NCBI GenBank assembly: GCA_016872215.1
Contig: VHAX01000005.1
Location: 29,363-93,362 of the forward strand
Origin: Sphingomonadales bacterium
GTDB taxonomy: Bacteria; Bacteroidota; Bacteroidia; UBA7662
Length of the DNA stretch: 64,000 nt
Reading direction: 5' to 3'
In this document: one piece after another, positions 9,940 to 20,150 of the stretch
Layout: every line of letters starts with the position of its first letter
Position numbering within the stretch: position 1 is the first letter of the stretch
Notes under the pieces: generated by a model
The model's input: the letters and a program-made list of their open reading frames with translations, nothing else
Told to the model about the DNA's origin: nothing
Databases searched by the model: none
Program-made: the position numbers and the translations under genes

Positions 9940-12369
9940 ATGAGGCAAAAATGCCAAACTTTTCGGAAATTAGGAAACGCCGAGGAGATAGATGTTTCCG
10001 GTAGTCAACTGCGTATTGCAACGGACTGGGCCGAATTGTGGATTGAATCGCAGTGTCCTGAAATCATCCGTCTGCGCGCCGGGGAAAAGAACACAGAATG
10101 GCTGGATGGGGCAGATTATGCCCTGGTTGACCAAAAGACCCGGTCGGTGCCGGCGGGAAGATGGGTTGAGGAGGACAAGATTATGACTTTTACCACTTTA
10201 GAATTGAGGGTTGAAGTCCGGCTCAACCCAATTTCCCTTCGCTTGTTCAACCGCAGTGATTGTATGTTGTCGACCGACGCCGAGGATTTGGGCATGGGAA
10301 AGATGGGAAATACGTGGTACTACTATCGCAATCTTCCCATTGAGGAAAAAAACATCGGTTTGGGTGAGAAGACCGGAACCACCCTACGCAGAGGTCAGCG
10401 TTTCGTGCACTGGAACACAGATGCATTCATGTATGGAGCAGATGCCGACCCGCTTTATGTGTCGACCCCATTCTTTATGGGTGTACTGGACGGCGGAACC
10501 TATGGTCTGTTTTTGAATTCTTACGGCCGCACAGTATTTGATTTTGGCGCGGGTGATGCACGCCACAGTTGTGTGCAAAATGATCGCGGAGGTTTGGACC
10601 TGTTTTTTATGGTGGGTGACACACCGGCGGATGTACTGAGATCCTACATGCAGTTGACTGGACTGCCTCCGCTCCCACCACGCTGGGGCTTGGGCTACCA
10701 GCAGTGCCGCTACAGCTATTACCCAGACCGGAGGGCGTTGTCGGTGGCGTCGACCTTCCGCGCCAAAAAAATTCCGTGTGATGTGTTGTACCTCGATATA
10801 CACTACATGGATCAGTACAAAGTCTTCACCTGGAGTGAGCATGATTTTCCAGACCCATCAGGATTTGTTGACCAATTGCGCGGAATGAATTTTCGCACCG
10901 TGGTTATTCTCGACCCGGGTATTAAGGTTGATCCAAATTATCCGGTGTATCAAAGAGGCCTCGCAAATGATGTGTTTGTTTGCTACCCAAATGGTCAGGC
11001 CTATTCGGGAGATGTGTGGCCGGGAACCTGCCATTTCCCTGACTTTACCAAACCTGAAACGCGCAGATGGTGGGGGGAAGAGATCAGAATATTGACTTTG
11101 ATCGGTATTTCGGGTTATTGGAACGACATGAATGAACCCGCCACCTGGGGAAAACACCTTCCCGATACCCTGATTTTTGATCTGGAGGGCCAACATGGTA
11201 CTCACCTCGATGCCCACAATGTCTACGGCATGCAAATGGCCCGTGCCACCGCCGAGGGCGTGCGCAGGGCAATGCCCGGGGAACGTGCTTTTATCCTGAC
11301 CAGAGCTGGCTTCAGCGGAATACAACGTTATGCTGCGGTGTGGACAGGCGACAATACGGCCAGCGAGGAGCATATGCTGCTGGGGGTTCGGTTACTGAAT
11401 TCTATGGGGCTCGCCGGTATTTCCTACTGTGGAATGGACATCGGGGGCTTCGTGGGCGAAGCATCCCCTGAATTATTTATTCGCTGGATGCAAATAGGAT
11501 CGTTTTCTCCTCTTTTCCGCGGGCATAGTATGATCAATAGCCGCGACAGCGAGCCCTGGTCGTATGGTGAAAAGGCAGAAGAGATCAGCCGAAACTTCAT
11601 TCGTTTGCGCTACAAGCTCTTGCCCTATTGGTATTCCTTATTTGAGGAAGCATCGCAATCAGGGCTACCGGTGTTACGAAGTCTCGTACTCACCCACCCG
11701 AACGACCCAAAAGTGTATGAATCAGAATGGACGCACCAGTTTATGGTGGGTCCGCATTTGTTGGTGGCCGCCGTAGGTTGTGAGCATCCATATCAAAAAG
11801 TGTACTTGCCTGAAGGACAGTGGCACCACCTTTTTGATGGCAGCATCTGGCAGGGTGGGCTAGAACATATTGTGGCAACTCCCATCGAGATTTTGCCCGT
11901 TTGGGTGCGTGCTGGCGCGATACTAACCCTACACTCCGCGGGTCAACACACCGAGGACCTCCCCGACTCCATCATGTATCTATATGTTTGGGGACGAACA
12001 AACGATCGGTGCATTACCCATTGGTATACCGACGATGGTTGCACTTTTGAACATGAAAGCGGGGTTTTTAAGCGTCGCGCAATTGAGCATGACGGGGTGC
12101 AGCGATGCCTTACCCTTTCAGCATCTGTAGGTTCGTTTTTGCAACCCTATTCCGATTTGCGCATTTATTTTCACGGGATTGATGATGCAAAACCCATGGC
12201 GGTGAACGGATTCACTACACATCAGGGAACTGAAGGTGTTCGCATGATCGACCCACTTCGGTCGTATGATCCTTTTAGTCCTGCCGACCCCCCGTTTCCC
12301 TGGCAACACCAAGATGTGCCATATATTCAAATTCCCTGGACTGATGACGCTATTGAAATTCGGTACTGA
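9940..12369 (+). CDS. glycoside hydrolase family 31 (alpha-glucosidase)
   Basis: WGLGYQQCRYSYYPD, GYWNDMNEPATW, ILTRAGFSGIQRYAAVWTGDNTASEEHM, FSPLFRGHSM. Confidence 0.93.
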   Translation: MRQKCQTFRKLGNAEEIDVSGSQLRIATDWAELWIESQCPEIIRLRAGEKNTEWLDGADYALVDQKTRSVPAGRWVEEDKIMTFTTLELRVEVRLNPISLRLFNRSDCMLSTDAEDLGMGKMGNTWYYYRNLPIEEKNIGLGEKTGTTLRRGQRFVHWNTDAFMYGADADPLYVSTPFFMGVLDGGTYGLFLNSYGRTVFDFGAGDARHSCVQNDRGGLDLFFMVGDTPADVLRSYMQLTGLPPLPPRWGLGYQQCRYSYYPDRRALSVASTFRAKKIPCDVLYLDIHYMDQYKVFTWSEHDFPDPSGFVDQLRGMNFRTVVILDPGIKVDPNYPVYQRGLANDVFVCYPNGQAYSGDVWPGTCHFPDFTKPETRRWWGEEIRILTLIGISGYWNDMNEPATWGKHLPDTLIFDLEGQHGTHLDAHNVYGMQMARATAEGVRRAMPGERAFILTRAGFSGIQRYAAVWTGDNTASEEHMLLGVRLLNSMGLAGISYCGMDIGGFVGEASPELFIRWMQIGSFSPLFRGHSMINSRDSEPWSYGEKAEEISRNFIRLRYKLLPYWYSLFEEASQSGLPVLRSLVLTHPNDPKVYESEWTHQFMVGPHLLVAAVGCEHPYQKVYLPEGQWHHLFDGSIWQGGLEHIVATPIEILPVWVRAGAILTLHSAGQHTEDLPDSIMYLYVWGRTNDRCITHWYTDDGCTFEHESGVFKRRAIEHDGVQRCLTLSASVGSFLQPYSDLRIYFHGIDDAKPMAVNGFTTHQGTEGVRMIDPLRSYDPFSPADPPFPWQHQDVPYIQIPWTDDAIEIRY

Positions 12370-12478
12370 TGGGAATGGTGACAGCAGGCGGTGGGATTAA
12401 GCTATTATTTGGCTTTATTCGTGTCGTACAATCTTCTTTATTTTCAACGTCTGAAAAAGGCGATAATCCCTCACAATC

Positions 12479-13813
12479 ATGCAAAAGCCCAAACTCAGCT
12501 TTTGGAACATCTGGAACATCAGCTTTGGATTTTTCGGTGTTCAGATCGGATTTAGTTTGCAAGGTGCCAACACCAGTGGCATTTTTTCGGCCCTGGGTGC
12601 CGATCCGCACCAGCTCCCCCTCTTTTGGCTGGGCGCTCCGCTAGCGGGATTGGTGGTACAGCCCATTATTGGACTGATGAGCGATAAAAAATGGGTACGA
12701 ATAGGTTATGGAATTTCAGTAGTAGGTCGCAGGATTCCGTTTATTTTGCTGGGGGCGGTAATTTCCATGATTGCCATGTTTCTGATGCCGAATGCGGAAC
12801 ATGTGGCCCATTGGATGTCGCCCCTCTTATTTGGGGCTTTGATGTTGCTGCTGATGGATACCTCATTTAACATTACCATGCAGCCATTTCGTTCGCTAGT
12901 GAGCGATATGTTGCTCGATGAGCAGAAGAATTTGGGCTACAGCATACAGAGTTTTCTCATAAATCTGGGGGCGATCATGGGATTCCTGTTGCCCTTCGTT
13001 CTGAGTTGGGCGGGCGTGTCCAATCAGCCCGATGCGGACGGTAAAGTGGCTGATTCGGTGATTTGGTCCTATTATTTCGGGGGAGCGGTATTGCTATTGG
13101 CCGTGTTGTGGACCGCCTTTCGCACCCGTGAATATCCACCTGAGGAATACGGACGCTACCATTCTAAGGAGGGCGCTGCACAGGCCGGGGAACGCCCAAC
13201 TTTGGGTAGTGTGTTGTCGGGGATGCCCAGAGCCATGATTCAATTGGGTTTCACCCAATTTTTTTCATGGTTTGCCTTGTTTGTGATGTGGGTATACACA
13301 ACCGATACAATAGCGGTACAGGTTTGGAAGGCCACAGACAGCACTTCATCGGACTACAACGAAGCCCGTAATTGGACCGGGGTTATTTTTGCGGTGTATA
13401 GTGTGGTGGCCGCTTTGTACTCCCTGGTAATTCCTTCGCTAGCCCAGCAAATTGGGCGCAAAGGGGTTTATGCATTGTCATTGGCTACGGCGGGCGTGGG
13501 ACTCGCTTCGATGCGCTGGATTCATGACCCAAATTTGCTTTTCGGGGCCATGTTGGGTGTGGGTGTGGGATGGGCTGCGATTCTTGCCCTGCCTTATGCA
13601 ATTTTGTCTTCGAGATTACCGCCTGCTCAAACCGGTATGTATATGGGCCTGTTCAACGCCACAATTACCCTGCCTCAAATTGCCGCAAGCTTGTTTGGTG
13701 GCCTGCTTTTTCAGTTATTGGGTAGTAGTAGTCCCAACATGATGGTAGTGGCGGGTGGCAGCATGCTCATGGCTGGAATCGGTGCATGGTTAATCGTTAA
13801 AGACCAAGACTGA
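12479..13813 (+). CDS. MFS sugar transporter (SLC45/GPH-like, probable maltose/maltodextrin)
   Basis: SFWNIWNISFGFFGVQIGFSLQGANTSGIFSALGAD..., VQPIIGLMSDKKWVRIGYGISVVGRRIPFILLGA; multiple TM segments; follows GH13 and GH31 genes. Confidence 0.82.
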   Translation: MQKPKLSFWNIWNISFGFFGVQIGFSLQGANTSGIFSALGADPHQLPLFWLGAPLAGLVVQPIIGLMSDKKWVRIGYGISVVGRRIPFILLGAVISMIAMFLMPNAEHVAHWMSPLLFGALMLLLMDTSFNITMQPFRSLVSDMLLDEQKNLGYSIQSFLINLGAIMGFLLPFVLSWAGVSNQPDADGKVADSVIWSYYFGGAVLLLAVLWTAFRTREYPPEEYGRYHSKEGAAQAGERPTLGSVLSGMPRAMIQLGFTQFFSWFALFVMWVYTTDTIAVQVWKATDSTSSDYNEARNWTGVIFAVYSVVAALYSLVIPSLAQQIGRKGVYALSLATAGVGLASMRWIHDPNLLFGAMLGVGVGWAAILALPYAILSSRLPPAQTGMYMGLFNATITLPQIAASLFGGLLFQLLGSSSPNMMVVAGGSMLMAGIGAWLIVKDQD

Positions 13814-13821
13814 ACCTTAAG

Positions 13822-14649
13822 ATGCTCAGTTATATTCACTGGAATCTGAATCCTTATGTTCTGCCTGGCGTTTTGCCGGTGCGCTGGTATGGTCTTTTGT
13901 TTATGTCCGGTTTCGTTTTCGGTTATTATATCATACAAAGCATGTATAGGCGGGAAGGGAAGGACTTGGCCGCCCTCGATAATTTGTCGCTCTATGTGGG
14001 TTTGGGTACGATCCTTGGCGCCCGTTTGGGCCATTGTTTGTTTTATGAGCCTGCCTACTACCTCAGTCATCCTATGCAAATGTTGTATATATGGGAAGGG
14101 GGATTGGCCTCCCATGGAGCCGTAATAGGCATCTTGCTCAGCACCTTTTTATATGGTCGGCGATATCCCCAGACCGATTTTTGGTTTGTGACCGATCGGT
14201 TGGTGGTTGTCATTGCCCTGGCCGGTAGCCTGATTCGTCTTGGTAATTTAGCCAATTCAGAAATATATGGATTGCCCACCTCGGTACCTTGGGCTTTTGT
14301 GTTCGAACGTCTGGGCGATGGGGTTCCACGTCATCCTACTCAATTGTATGAGTCGTTCTACTACATGATTTGCTTTTTTGTCTTGTATAATATCTATAGG
14401 GAAACCGATAAAGCGCAACAAAAGGGTTTTCTTTTGGGCCTGTTTATGGTGATGATTTTTGGATTCAGATTCATCATCGAGTTTTGGAAGGAGAATCAGG
14501 TGCCCATGGAAGTCGGATTTACTCTCAATATGGGACAAATGCTGAGCATTCCGGTGGTACTGGTGGGATTAGGGCTGATGTTGAGAAGCCGTGAATTCGC
14601 GTCCGAAAAGCCAACGAATACACTTAAAAAGGACGCAATACAAAAGTGA
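13822..14649 (+). CDS. lgt: prolipoprotein diacylglyceryl transferase
   Basis: VRWYGLLFMSGFVFGYYI, GARLGHCLFYEPAYYLSHP, WEGGLASHGA, RLGNLANSEIYG, PRHPTQLYES. Confidence 0.95.
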   Translation: MLSYIHWNLNPYVLPGVLPVRWYGLLFMSGFVFGYYIIQSMYRREGKDLAALDNLSLYVGLGTILGARLGHCLFYEPAYYLSHPMQMLYIWEGGLASHGAVIGILLSTFLYGRRYPQTDFWFVTDRLVVVIALAGSLIRLGNLANSEIYGLPTSVPWAFVFERLGDGVPRHPTQLYESFYYMICFFVLYNIYRETDKAQQKGFLLGLFMVMIFGFRFIIEFWKENQVPMEVGFTLNMGQMLSIPVVLVGLGLMLRSREFASEKPTNTLKKDAIQK

Positions 14650-14660
14650 TCAGCAGACCA

Positions 14661-16130
14661 TTATGATTTTGGGAGTGTGACTAGCAGTCCACGCAGGAAG
14701 TCGGACGAGGCGCGCATGTCGACCGACAAAATCCGGTCGCCATTGAGTGTCGGGACCACCATTCGATAGGATTGACGGATTCGTTCGAGTGCTGGTGCGG
14801 TGGTGGTTCTACGCTCATCAATTGCCTGCGCGGCGGTCATCCACTCAACCCCCAGAATGATCCATAGGTTATCGATAATTTTGTGTAGGCGGACACCCGC
14901 GTTGGCGCCCATACTCACATGGTCTTCCTGTCCGTTGCTGGATGTTACGTTGTCGATGCTCGCCGGGATGGCCAATTGACGGTTTTGGCTTACCAATGAG
15001 GCCGCTGTGTACTGGGGAATCATAAACCCGGAATGTAGACCCGAATCGGCAGCCATAAAGGGAGGCAACCCCCTGGTACCCGATAACAGCTGAAAAGTAC
15101 GCCGCTCGCTAATGGAGCCCAGTTCAACGAGAGCCAGAGCCAGATAGTCGAGAGCCAGAGCCAGAGGCTGACCATGGAAGTTCCCGCCACTTATAATGAG
15201 TTGCTCGTCGGGGAAAATAAGGGGGTTGTCGCTCACCGACCGACATTCAATTGCGAAGACCTTTGTAACATGATCCAATGCGTCACCCGAGGCTCCATGG
15301 ACCTGGGGAACACAACGAAAAGAATAGGGGTCTTGAACGCTGGCTGGAATGCGATTGTGGATTTCACCACCCTCCAGCCACAATATTATTTCTCTGGCTG
15401 TAGCGATCTGACCATGATGAGGCCTGACCCGATGCAGGGCCGGATGAAAGGGCTGCAAATTTCCATCGAAGGCATCGAGCGACAGAGCGGCACACATATG
15501 AGCAACTGAAAGCAGTTTTCTACCTTCAAGTATGGCCCATAAACCCAGTGCTGACATATACTGAGTGCCATTGAGAAGGGCCAGACCTTCCTTTGATTGT
15601 AGTTTGACCGGCACCCACCCCAATTCTTTCCAGGCCTCAGCCGTGGGCATTTTTCTGCCTTTCCACACAACCGCTCCCTCTCCCATTAAGGGGAGGCACA
15701 AATGAGCCAAGGGGGCGAGGTCGCCCGACGCACCCAGTGAGCCCATCTCATATACAACGGGCAACACATCCTGGTTGTAGAGGTCGACCAAACGACTGAT
15801 GGTAGCGCGGCTCACACCGGAATGGCCCTGAATGAGAGACAGGATTTTCAGTGCCAACATTAGTCGCACGACTTCGGGTCTGCATTCCGCGCCTACTCCA
15901 CAGGCATGGGACCGAACGAGATTTTCCTGAAGGGCTCCCAGTTGGGTATCAGGAATGCGCACCTGGCACAGGGCTCCGAATCCTGTGTTTATGCCATAAT
16001 ATGCATGATCGCTTTCCTGCAAAAGCTTGTCGAGATAGAGCCGGCTTTGAGATGCCTTTTTATACACGTCTTCCGATACTCTTAGGGTTCGGCCGGGGTT
16101 GGCCAAATCGATGAGTACATCCAGTTGCAT
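14661..16130 (-). CDS. hutH: histidine ammonia-lyase
   Basis: YYGINTGFGALCQVRI, MIO motif GSLGASGDLAPLAHL, ALLNGTQYMSALG, QDPYSFRCVPQVHGA; 'LVRSHACG' (SH) fits His rather than Tyr/Phe specificity. Confidence 0.9.
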   Translation of the reverse strand: MQLDVLIDLANPGRTLRVSEDVYKKASQSRLYLDKLLQESDHAYYGINTGFGALCQVRIPDTQLGALQENLVRSHACGVGAECRPEVVRLMLALKILSLIQGHSGVSRATISRLVDLYNQDVLPVVYEMGSLGASGDLAPLAHLCLPLMGEGAVVWKGRKMPTAEAWKELGWVPVKLQSKEGLALLNGTQYMSALGLWAILEGRKLLSVAHMCAALSLDAFDGNLQPFHPALHRVRPHHGQIATAREIILWLEGGEIHNRIPASVQDPYSFRCVPQVHGASGDALDHVTKVFAIECRSVSDNPLIFPDEQLIISGGNFHGQPLALALDYLALALVELGSISERRTFQLLSGTRGLPPFMAADSGLHSGFMIPQYTAASLVSQNRQLAIPASIDNVTSSNGQEDHVSMGANAGVRLHKIIDNLWIILGVEWMTAAQAIDERRTTTAPALERIRQSYRMVVPTLNGDRILSVDMRASSDFLRGLLVTLPKS

Positions 16131-16138
16131 ATGCCTAT

Positions 16139-17548
16139 TTACTGGGTGTTCCATGGCTTATTTCCTTGAACCCAGTCCTGAATCTCTTGTGGCTTCACTT
16201 GAATGTGTGCGGAATCAGTTAACCTTTTGAGGACAAACTGTAATTCGCGCTCAGCTTTTGTCTTAAGTATAGCCACAACAGGAATTTGGCGGGCCTCTGC
16301 GTATTGAAAAATCTTCTTTGGCTTGGGATCACCGGCATACAGATCCGTTTTGATACCCTGCGTTCTCAGTTCCTGAGCGCAGGCCAACAAATTATGCATG
16401 GAATCGGGTTCTGTAGTGGCCATTAGTACCTTTGCAGCGGGTATCGGTATGTCGCCAAACAGGTTCTGTTCGATCATCAGATCCAGAATTCGTTCTACTC
16501 CAAAGGAAATCCCTACACCGCTAAGGCCGTCTACACCGAAGGATGCGGTTAGGTTGTCGTAGCGCCCGCCCCCGCCCACACTGCCCATGCCTTTGACTCC
16601 GGAGTCGACCTCGAAGATAAATCCCGTATAGTAGTCGAGTCCACGCGCGAGAGACAAATCAAAGCGATAAAATGACGACGGTACACGGAGTGCCTCAATA
16701 TAATGAGTGAGGGTTTCTAATTCGGTCATTATGGAGGCAGGCAGATCCGATTGGGTAATCGAGGAAAACTGCAGCAGCAGAGCCAACAACTCGGGCGGAG
16801 CCGGCTGTGCCTCAATGAGGATCCACCACGCTTTCTGCACTTCGGTCGACACACCCTGTTCCGTGAGGTAGGTCGACATAGATTCCTTTCCGGACTTGTC
16901 GAGTTTGTCGAGTTGCACCATAAACGCACGCGACTGTGACGAGAGTCCCAGCGCCTCTGCCATAAAGGAAAGAATTTTGCGGTGACTGATCCGAACGCAT
17001 GCGGATGGGAAACCGAGCTGCCCCAGTACTTCTGCATATAGAGCCACCATCTGCGCCTCCGATGACAAACATTCGGAGCCGATAAGGTCGGCATCGCACT
17101 GATAAAATTCACGATAGCGGCCGCGCTGTGGACGGTCGGCCCGCCAAACCGGCTGCATTTGAAAGCGCTTGAACGGGAAGACCATGTTCCCCCGGTTCAT
17201 CGATACATAGCGGGCGAAGGGAACAGTGAGATCAAATCGTAGCGCTTTTTCAGTGACCAGACGGGTGAAGCGATTGATTTGGCCGGATCGAGCCGCAGTC
17301 CAATCTTCATCCGTGAGCGATTCGAGGTATTGACCCGAATTGAGGATTCTGAAGATGAGGCGATCACCCTCCTCACCATACGCCCCTTGCAGGGTTTGAT
17401 TCAGTTCGATGGCCGGGGTTTCCAGGGGTAGAAATCCATAACGCATGAATGCCTCTTCCAATTGTGAAAAGAGCCACTTTCGGCGGTTCAAGAACTCTGG
17501 GTCAAAGTCCCGTACCCCTCTTGCCAGCTGTGCCTTAACGGTGGCCAT
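16139..17548 (-). CDS. hisS: histidyl-tRNA synthetase
   Basis: RGVRDFDPEFLNRRKWLF, LRFDLTVPFARYVSMNRG, REFYQCDADLIGSE, LARGLDYYTGFIFEV, GGGGRYDNL. ATG at 17548 chosen (MATVKAQL). Confidence 0.95.
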   Translation of the reverse strand: MATVKAQLARGVRDFDPEFLNRRKWLFSQLEEAFMRYGFLPLETPAIELNQTLQGAYGEEGDRLIFRILNSGQYLESLTDEDWTAARSGQINRFTRLVTEKALRFDLTVPFARYVSMNRGNMVFPFKRFQMQPVWRADRPQRGRYREFYQCDADLIGSECLSSEAQMVALYAEVLGQLGFPSACVRISHRKILSFMAEALGLSSQSRAFMVQLDKLDKSGKESMSTYLTEQGVSTEVQKAWWILIEAQPAPPELLALLLQFSSITQSDLPASIMTELETLTHYIEALRVPSSFYRFDLSLARGLDYYTGFIFEVDSGVKGMGSVGGGGRYDNLTASFGVDGLSGVGISFGVERILDLMIEQNLFGDIPIPAAKVLMATTEPDSMHNLLACAQELRTQGIKTDLYAGDPKPKKIFQYAEARQIPVVAILKTKAERELQFVLKRLTDSAHIQVKPQEIQDWVQGNKPWNTQ

Positions 17549-17565
17549 ATTCGGCAAGCGGGGGT

Positions 17566-18996
17566 TCAGAGGGTTGAAATTTTTATTTTCTTTTGAATTT
17601 CGTCGAGTTGACCCCTGAATCTGCGGTCGGTATCCATTAGATCCTCTACCGCCTGGCAACTGTGAATGACGGTTGAATGGTCGCGTCCGCCGAAGGAATC
17701 GCCAATGCTCTTGAGGCTTTGTTTGGTGAATTTTTTGGCCAGAAACATCGATATTTGACGGGCCTGTACCACTTCACGTTTGCGTGTGCGGCCGCGGAGC
17801 ATCTCGACCGGAAGACCGAAATATTCACAAACCATAGTTTGAATGGTTTCGAGGGATACATCCGGATTTACATTTCTGACAAAATTCCGCATCACCATTT
17901 TGGCCAGATCCAGGTCGGGGTTCTTTTTATTGAGTGTGGTGTAGGCCATGAGTGAAGTGAGGGCACCTTCCAGTTCCCGAACGTTGGTATTGCAGTTTAG
18001 GGCAATAAAATCGATCACGTCGTCGGGCAGTTCTATGCCGTCGGAATACATCTTCATGTGCAGAATCGCCACACGTGTTTCGAAATCGGGGAAACTCAGG
18101 TCTGCACTGAGGCCCCATTTGAAGCGTGAAATAAGCCGTTCTTCCAGTCCCTTCAAATCCTTGGGTGATTTATCGCTTGTGAGTACGAGTTGTTTGCCGC
18201 TCTGGTGCAGGTGGTTAAATATATGGAAGAAGACGTCTTGTGTTTTCTCTTTTCCGGCCAGGTTATGCACGTCATCTATTATAAGTACATCAATCAACTG
18301 ATAGAAATTCACGAAATCGTTGGCTGAATGATTTTTGAGGGCATCGATGAACTGTTGGGTGAATTTCTCCGCAGTTACGTATAAAATGGTCCGCGAGGGA
18401 AAAAGGGTTCGGGTTTGGTTGCCCATGGCCTGTACGAGGTGGCTCTTCCCAAGTCCCGTGGGACCGTAAATCATTAGGGGGTTGAATGAAGTGCCCCCGG
18501 GCTTGGAGGCAACGGCCTGTGCAGCATTTCGAGCTAATCGGTTGCAATCACCCTCAACAAAATTTTCGAAGTTGTAACGTGGATTGAGTTGGGGGTCGAC
18601 CTGAATTTTACGCAGTCCGGGTATGATGAAGGGATTCTTGATGTTGCTCCCAATATTGACCCCAAGCGATACGTCCTGCTGCTTGCTGCGGCCCGGAGAA
18701 CCCGGAACACTTACCGTATAGGGTTCCTGTCCATTGTAATGGCCGTCCATCAGGATGTTGTACTCAAGCCGCCCGTCAGGACCCAATTCCCTTCGAATTG
18801 TTTTGTGCAGCAGGTTTACATAGTGTTCTTCGAGCCATTCATAAAAAAACTGACTCGGAACCTGAATGGTGAGCACACCCTCCTGCAGGCGAACCGGTTG
18901 TATGGGTTCGAACCAGGTTTTGTAGCTTTGCTGCGTCACATTATCACGGATCACTGACAAGCAACCCCCCCAAACTTCTTCCTTGGTTTTCTGCAT
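17566..18996 (-). CDS. dnaA: chromosomal replication initiator protein DnaA
   Basis: YNFENFVEGDCNRLARNAAQAVA, MIYGPTGLGKSHLVQAMGN, VLIIDDVHNLAGKEKTQ, GRDHSTVIHSC. The ORF extends to 19200, but the N-terminus is probably MQKTKEEVWGGCLSV (18996). Confidence 0.95.
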   Translation of the reverse strand: MQKTKEEVWGGCLSVIRDNVTQQSYKTWFEPIQPVRLQEGVLTIQVPSQFFYEWLEEHYVNLLHKTIRRELGPDGRLEYNILMDGHYNGQEPYTVSVPGSPGRSKQQDVSLGVNIGSNIKNPFIIPGLRKIQVDPQLNPRYNFENFVEGDCNRLARNAAQAVASKPGGTSFNPLMIYGPTGLGKSHLVQAMGNQTRTLFPSRTILYVTAEKFTQQFIDALKNHSANDFVNFYQLIDVLIIDDVHNLAGKEKTQDVFFHIFNHLHQSGKQLVLTSDKSPKDLKGLEERLISRFKWGLSADLSFPDFETRVAILHMKMYSDGIELPDDVIDFIALNCNTNVRELEGALTSLMAYTTLNKKNPDLDLAKMVMRNFVRNVNPDVSLETIQTMVCEYFGLPVEMLRGRTRKREVVQARQISMFLAKKFTKQSLKSIGDSFGGRDHSTVIHSCQAVEDLMDTDRRFRGQLDEIQKKIKISTL

Positions 18997-19098
18997 ATAA
19001 AATTGACGTGGAACAGCGATGGGAATCCACAGACGAGGCAACGAAAATCGAACGAAAAAAGCAAACAGAAAAAATTTTGTTAAAAAATTAACAGGCGT

Positions 19099-19107
19099 TG
19101 TGGATAA
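19099..19107 (-). promoter_or_regulatory. consensus DnaA box TTATCCACA upstream of dnaA
   Basis: Plus strand TGTGGATAA at 19099-19107, about 100 bp upstream of the dnaA start, next to AT-rich DNA containing gttaaaaaattaac. Confidence 0.6.
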
Positions 19108-19196
19108 CGGTGGAAAAGGACAATGAGGAGGCACGTGGAATAAGCAAAAAAAAAAATAGAACGAAGGAAACAATCGGCGGAACCTATGGCAATCCG

Positions 19197-20150
19197 TCAA
19201 CCTACATTCAACCGCTCACCTACAGGGATTAAAGATGCATCTGTAGGAGCTGCCTCAGTCGTTCTTCCTAATTTGATTTCCCAGTCGACCCTTCCCAATC
19301 GAAGGCCGCTGTGACCCGCCTGCACCACATACACGGCACGACCCTCCGGGTTGTAGTGTACCTCGGGTATATCCAGAAAACTGTGGGTATGTCCACCCAC
19401 GATCAGATCGATGCCCGACACTTCAAGAGCCAGACGCCGGTCGCTGGGACGTTCATCCGCATAGCTCAGTCCCAGATGGGAAAGACAGATCACTATATGG
19501 CAGCGGTGGATCATTCGTAAGCAGCTGACCTGACAGCGTGCCGCTTCAAACGGATCGCCCCAGCTTAGCTGAGGCACAAATGCCGGTGGAATGAGTCCCG
19601 CTGGCTTGATTCCCAACCCGAAAACCCCAATTTTCAGCGGGTCCCGACGAAGGATGACCGATGAAGCACATCTCTGAGCCAAACCGTGTCGGCCAAAACG
19701 ATAATTGGCGGATACCACGGGAAATCCGGCTTTCTGAAGCTGCAGCAACAGGTTGTCCATCCCCCCATCAAAATCATGGTTGCCCAGCGTAGCGGCATCG
19801 TATCCCAACTGCTGCATGGCACGAATCTCAACCTCACCGTTATAGAAATTGAAATACGGCGTGCCCTGAAAAAAATCGCCTGCATCGAGCAAGATACTAC
19901 GTGAGGCCCGATCGCGAATGCTCCTGATCAGCTCCATTCGGGCGGCCACTCCTCCCTGTCCGGCCAACGCACTGCCGGCGGGGTATGGATCAATCCGGCT
20001 ATGAGTGTCATTGGTGTGCAGTATACTGATTGGGTAGGTGGTCCCTTTTGCCTGCAAATATGTGGGTAGGGCGCCCGCCACCCCTATTCCAGCTACCGAA
20101 GCGCCCAATGCACGGATGAAATCGCGCCTATCGTATCCGAATTCTGCCAT
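19197..20150 (-). CDS. metallophosphatase (catalytic half of UshA-type 5'-nucleotidase) with Tat-type signal
   Basis: DRRDFIRALGASVAGIGVAG (Tat-like), ISILHTNDTHSRIDPYP, LLDAGDFFQGTPYFN, TLGNHDFDGG, CLSHLGLSYADE, IVGGHTHSF. Confidence 0.88.
   Translation of the reverse strand: MAEFGYDRRDFIRALGASVAGIGVAGALPTYLQAKGTTYPISILHTNDTHSRIDPYPAGSALAGQGGVAARMELIRSIRDRASRSILLDAGDFFQGTPYFNFYNGEVEIRAMQQLGYDAATLGNHDFDGGMDNLLLQLQKAGFPVVSANYRFGRHGLAQRCASSVILRRDPLKIGVFGLGIKPAGLIPPAFVPQLSWGDPFEAARCQVSCLRMIHRCHIVICLSHLGLSYADERPSDRRLALEVSGIDLIVGGHTHSFLDIPEVHYNPEGRAVYVVQAGHSGLRLGRVDWEIKLGRTTEAAPTDASLIPVGERLNVG

Noticed and set aside
18997-19200. N-terminal extension of DnaA to 19200
   Set aside because: The extra 68 residues are Phe/Pro-rich, unlike DnaA domain I, which begins sensibly at MQKTKEEVWGGC (18996); the DnaA box lies in this stretch.
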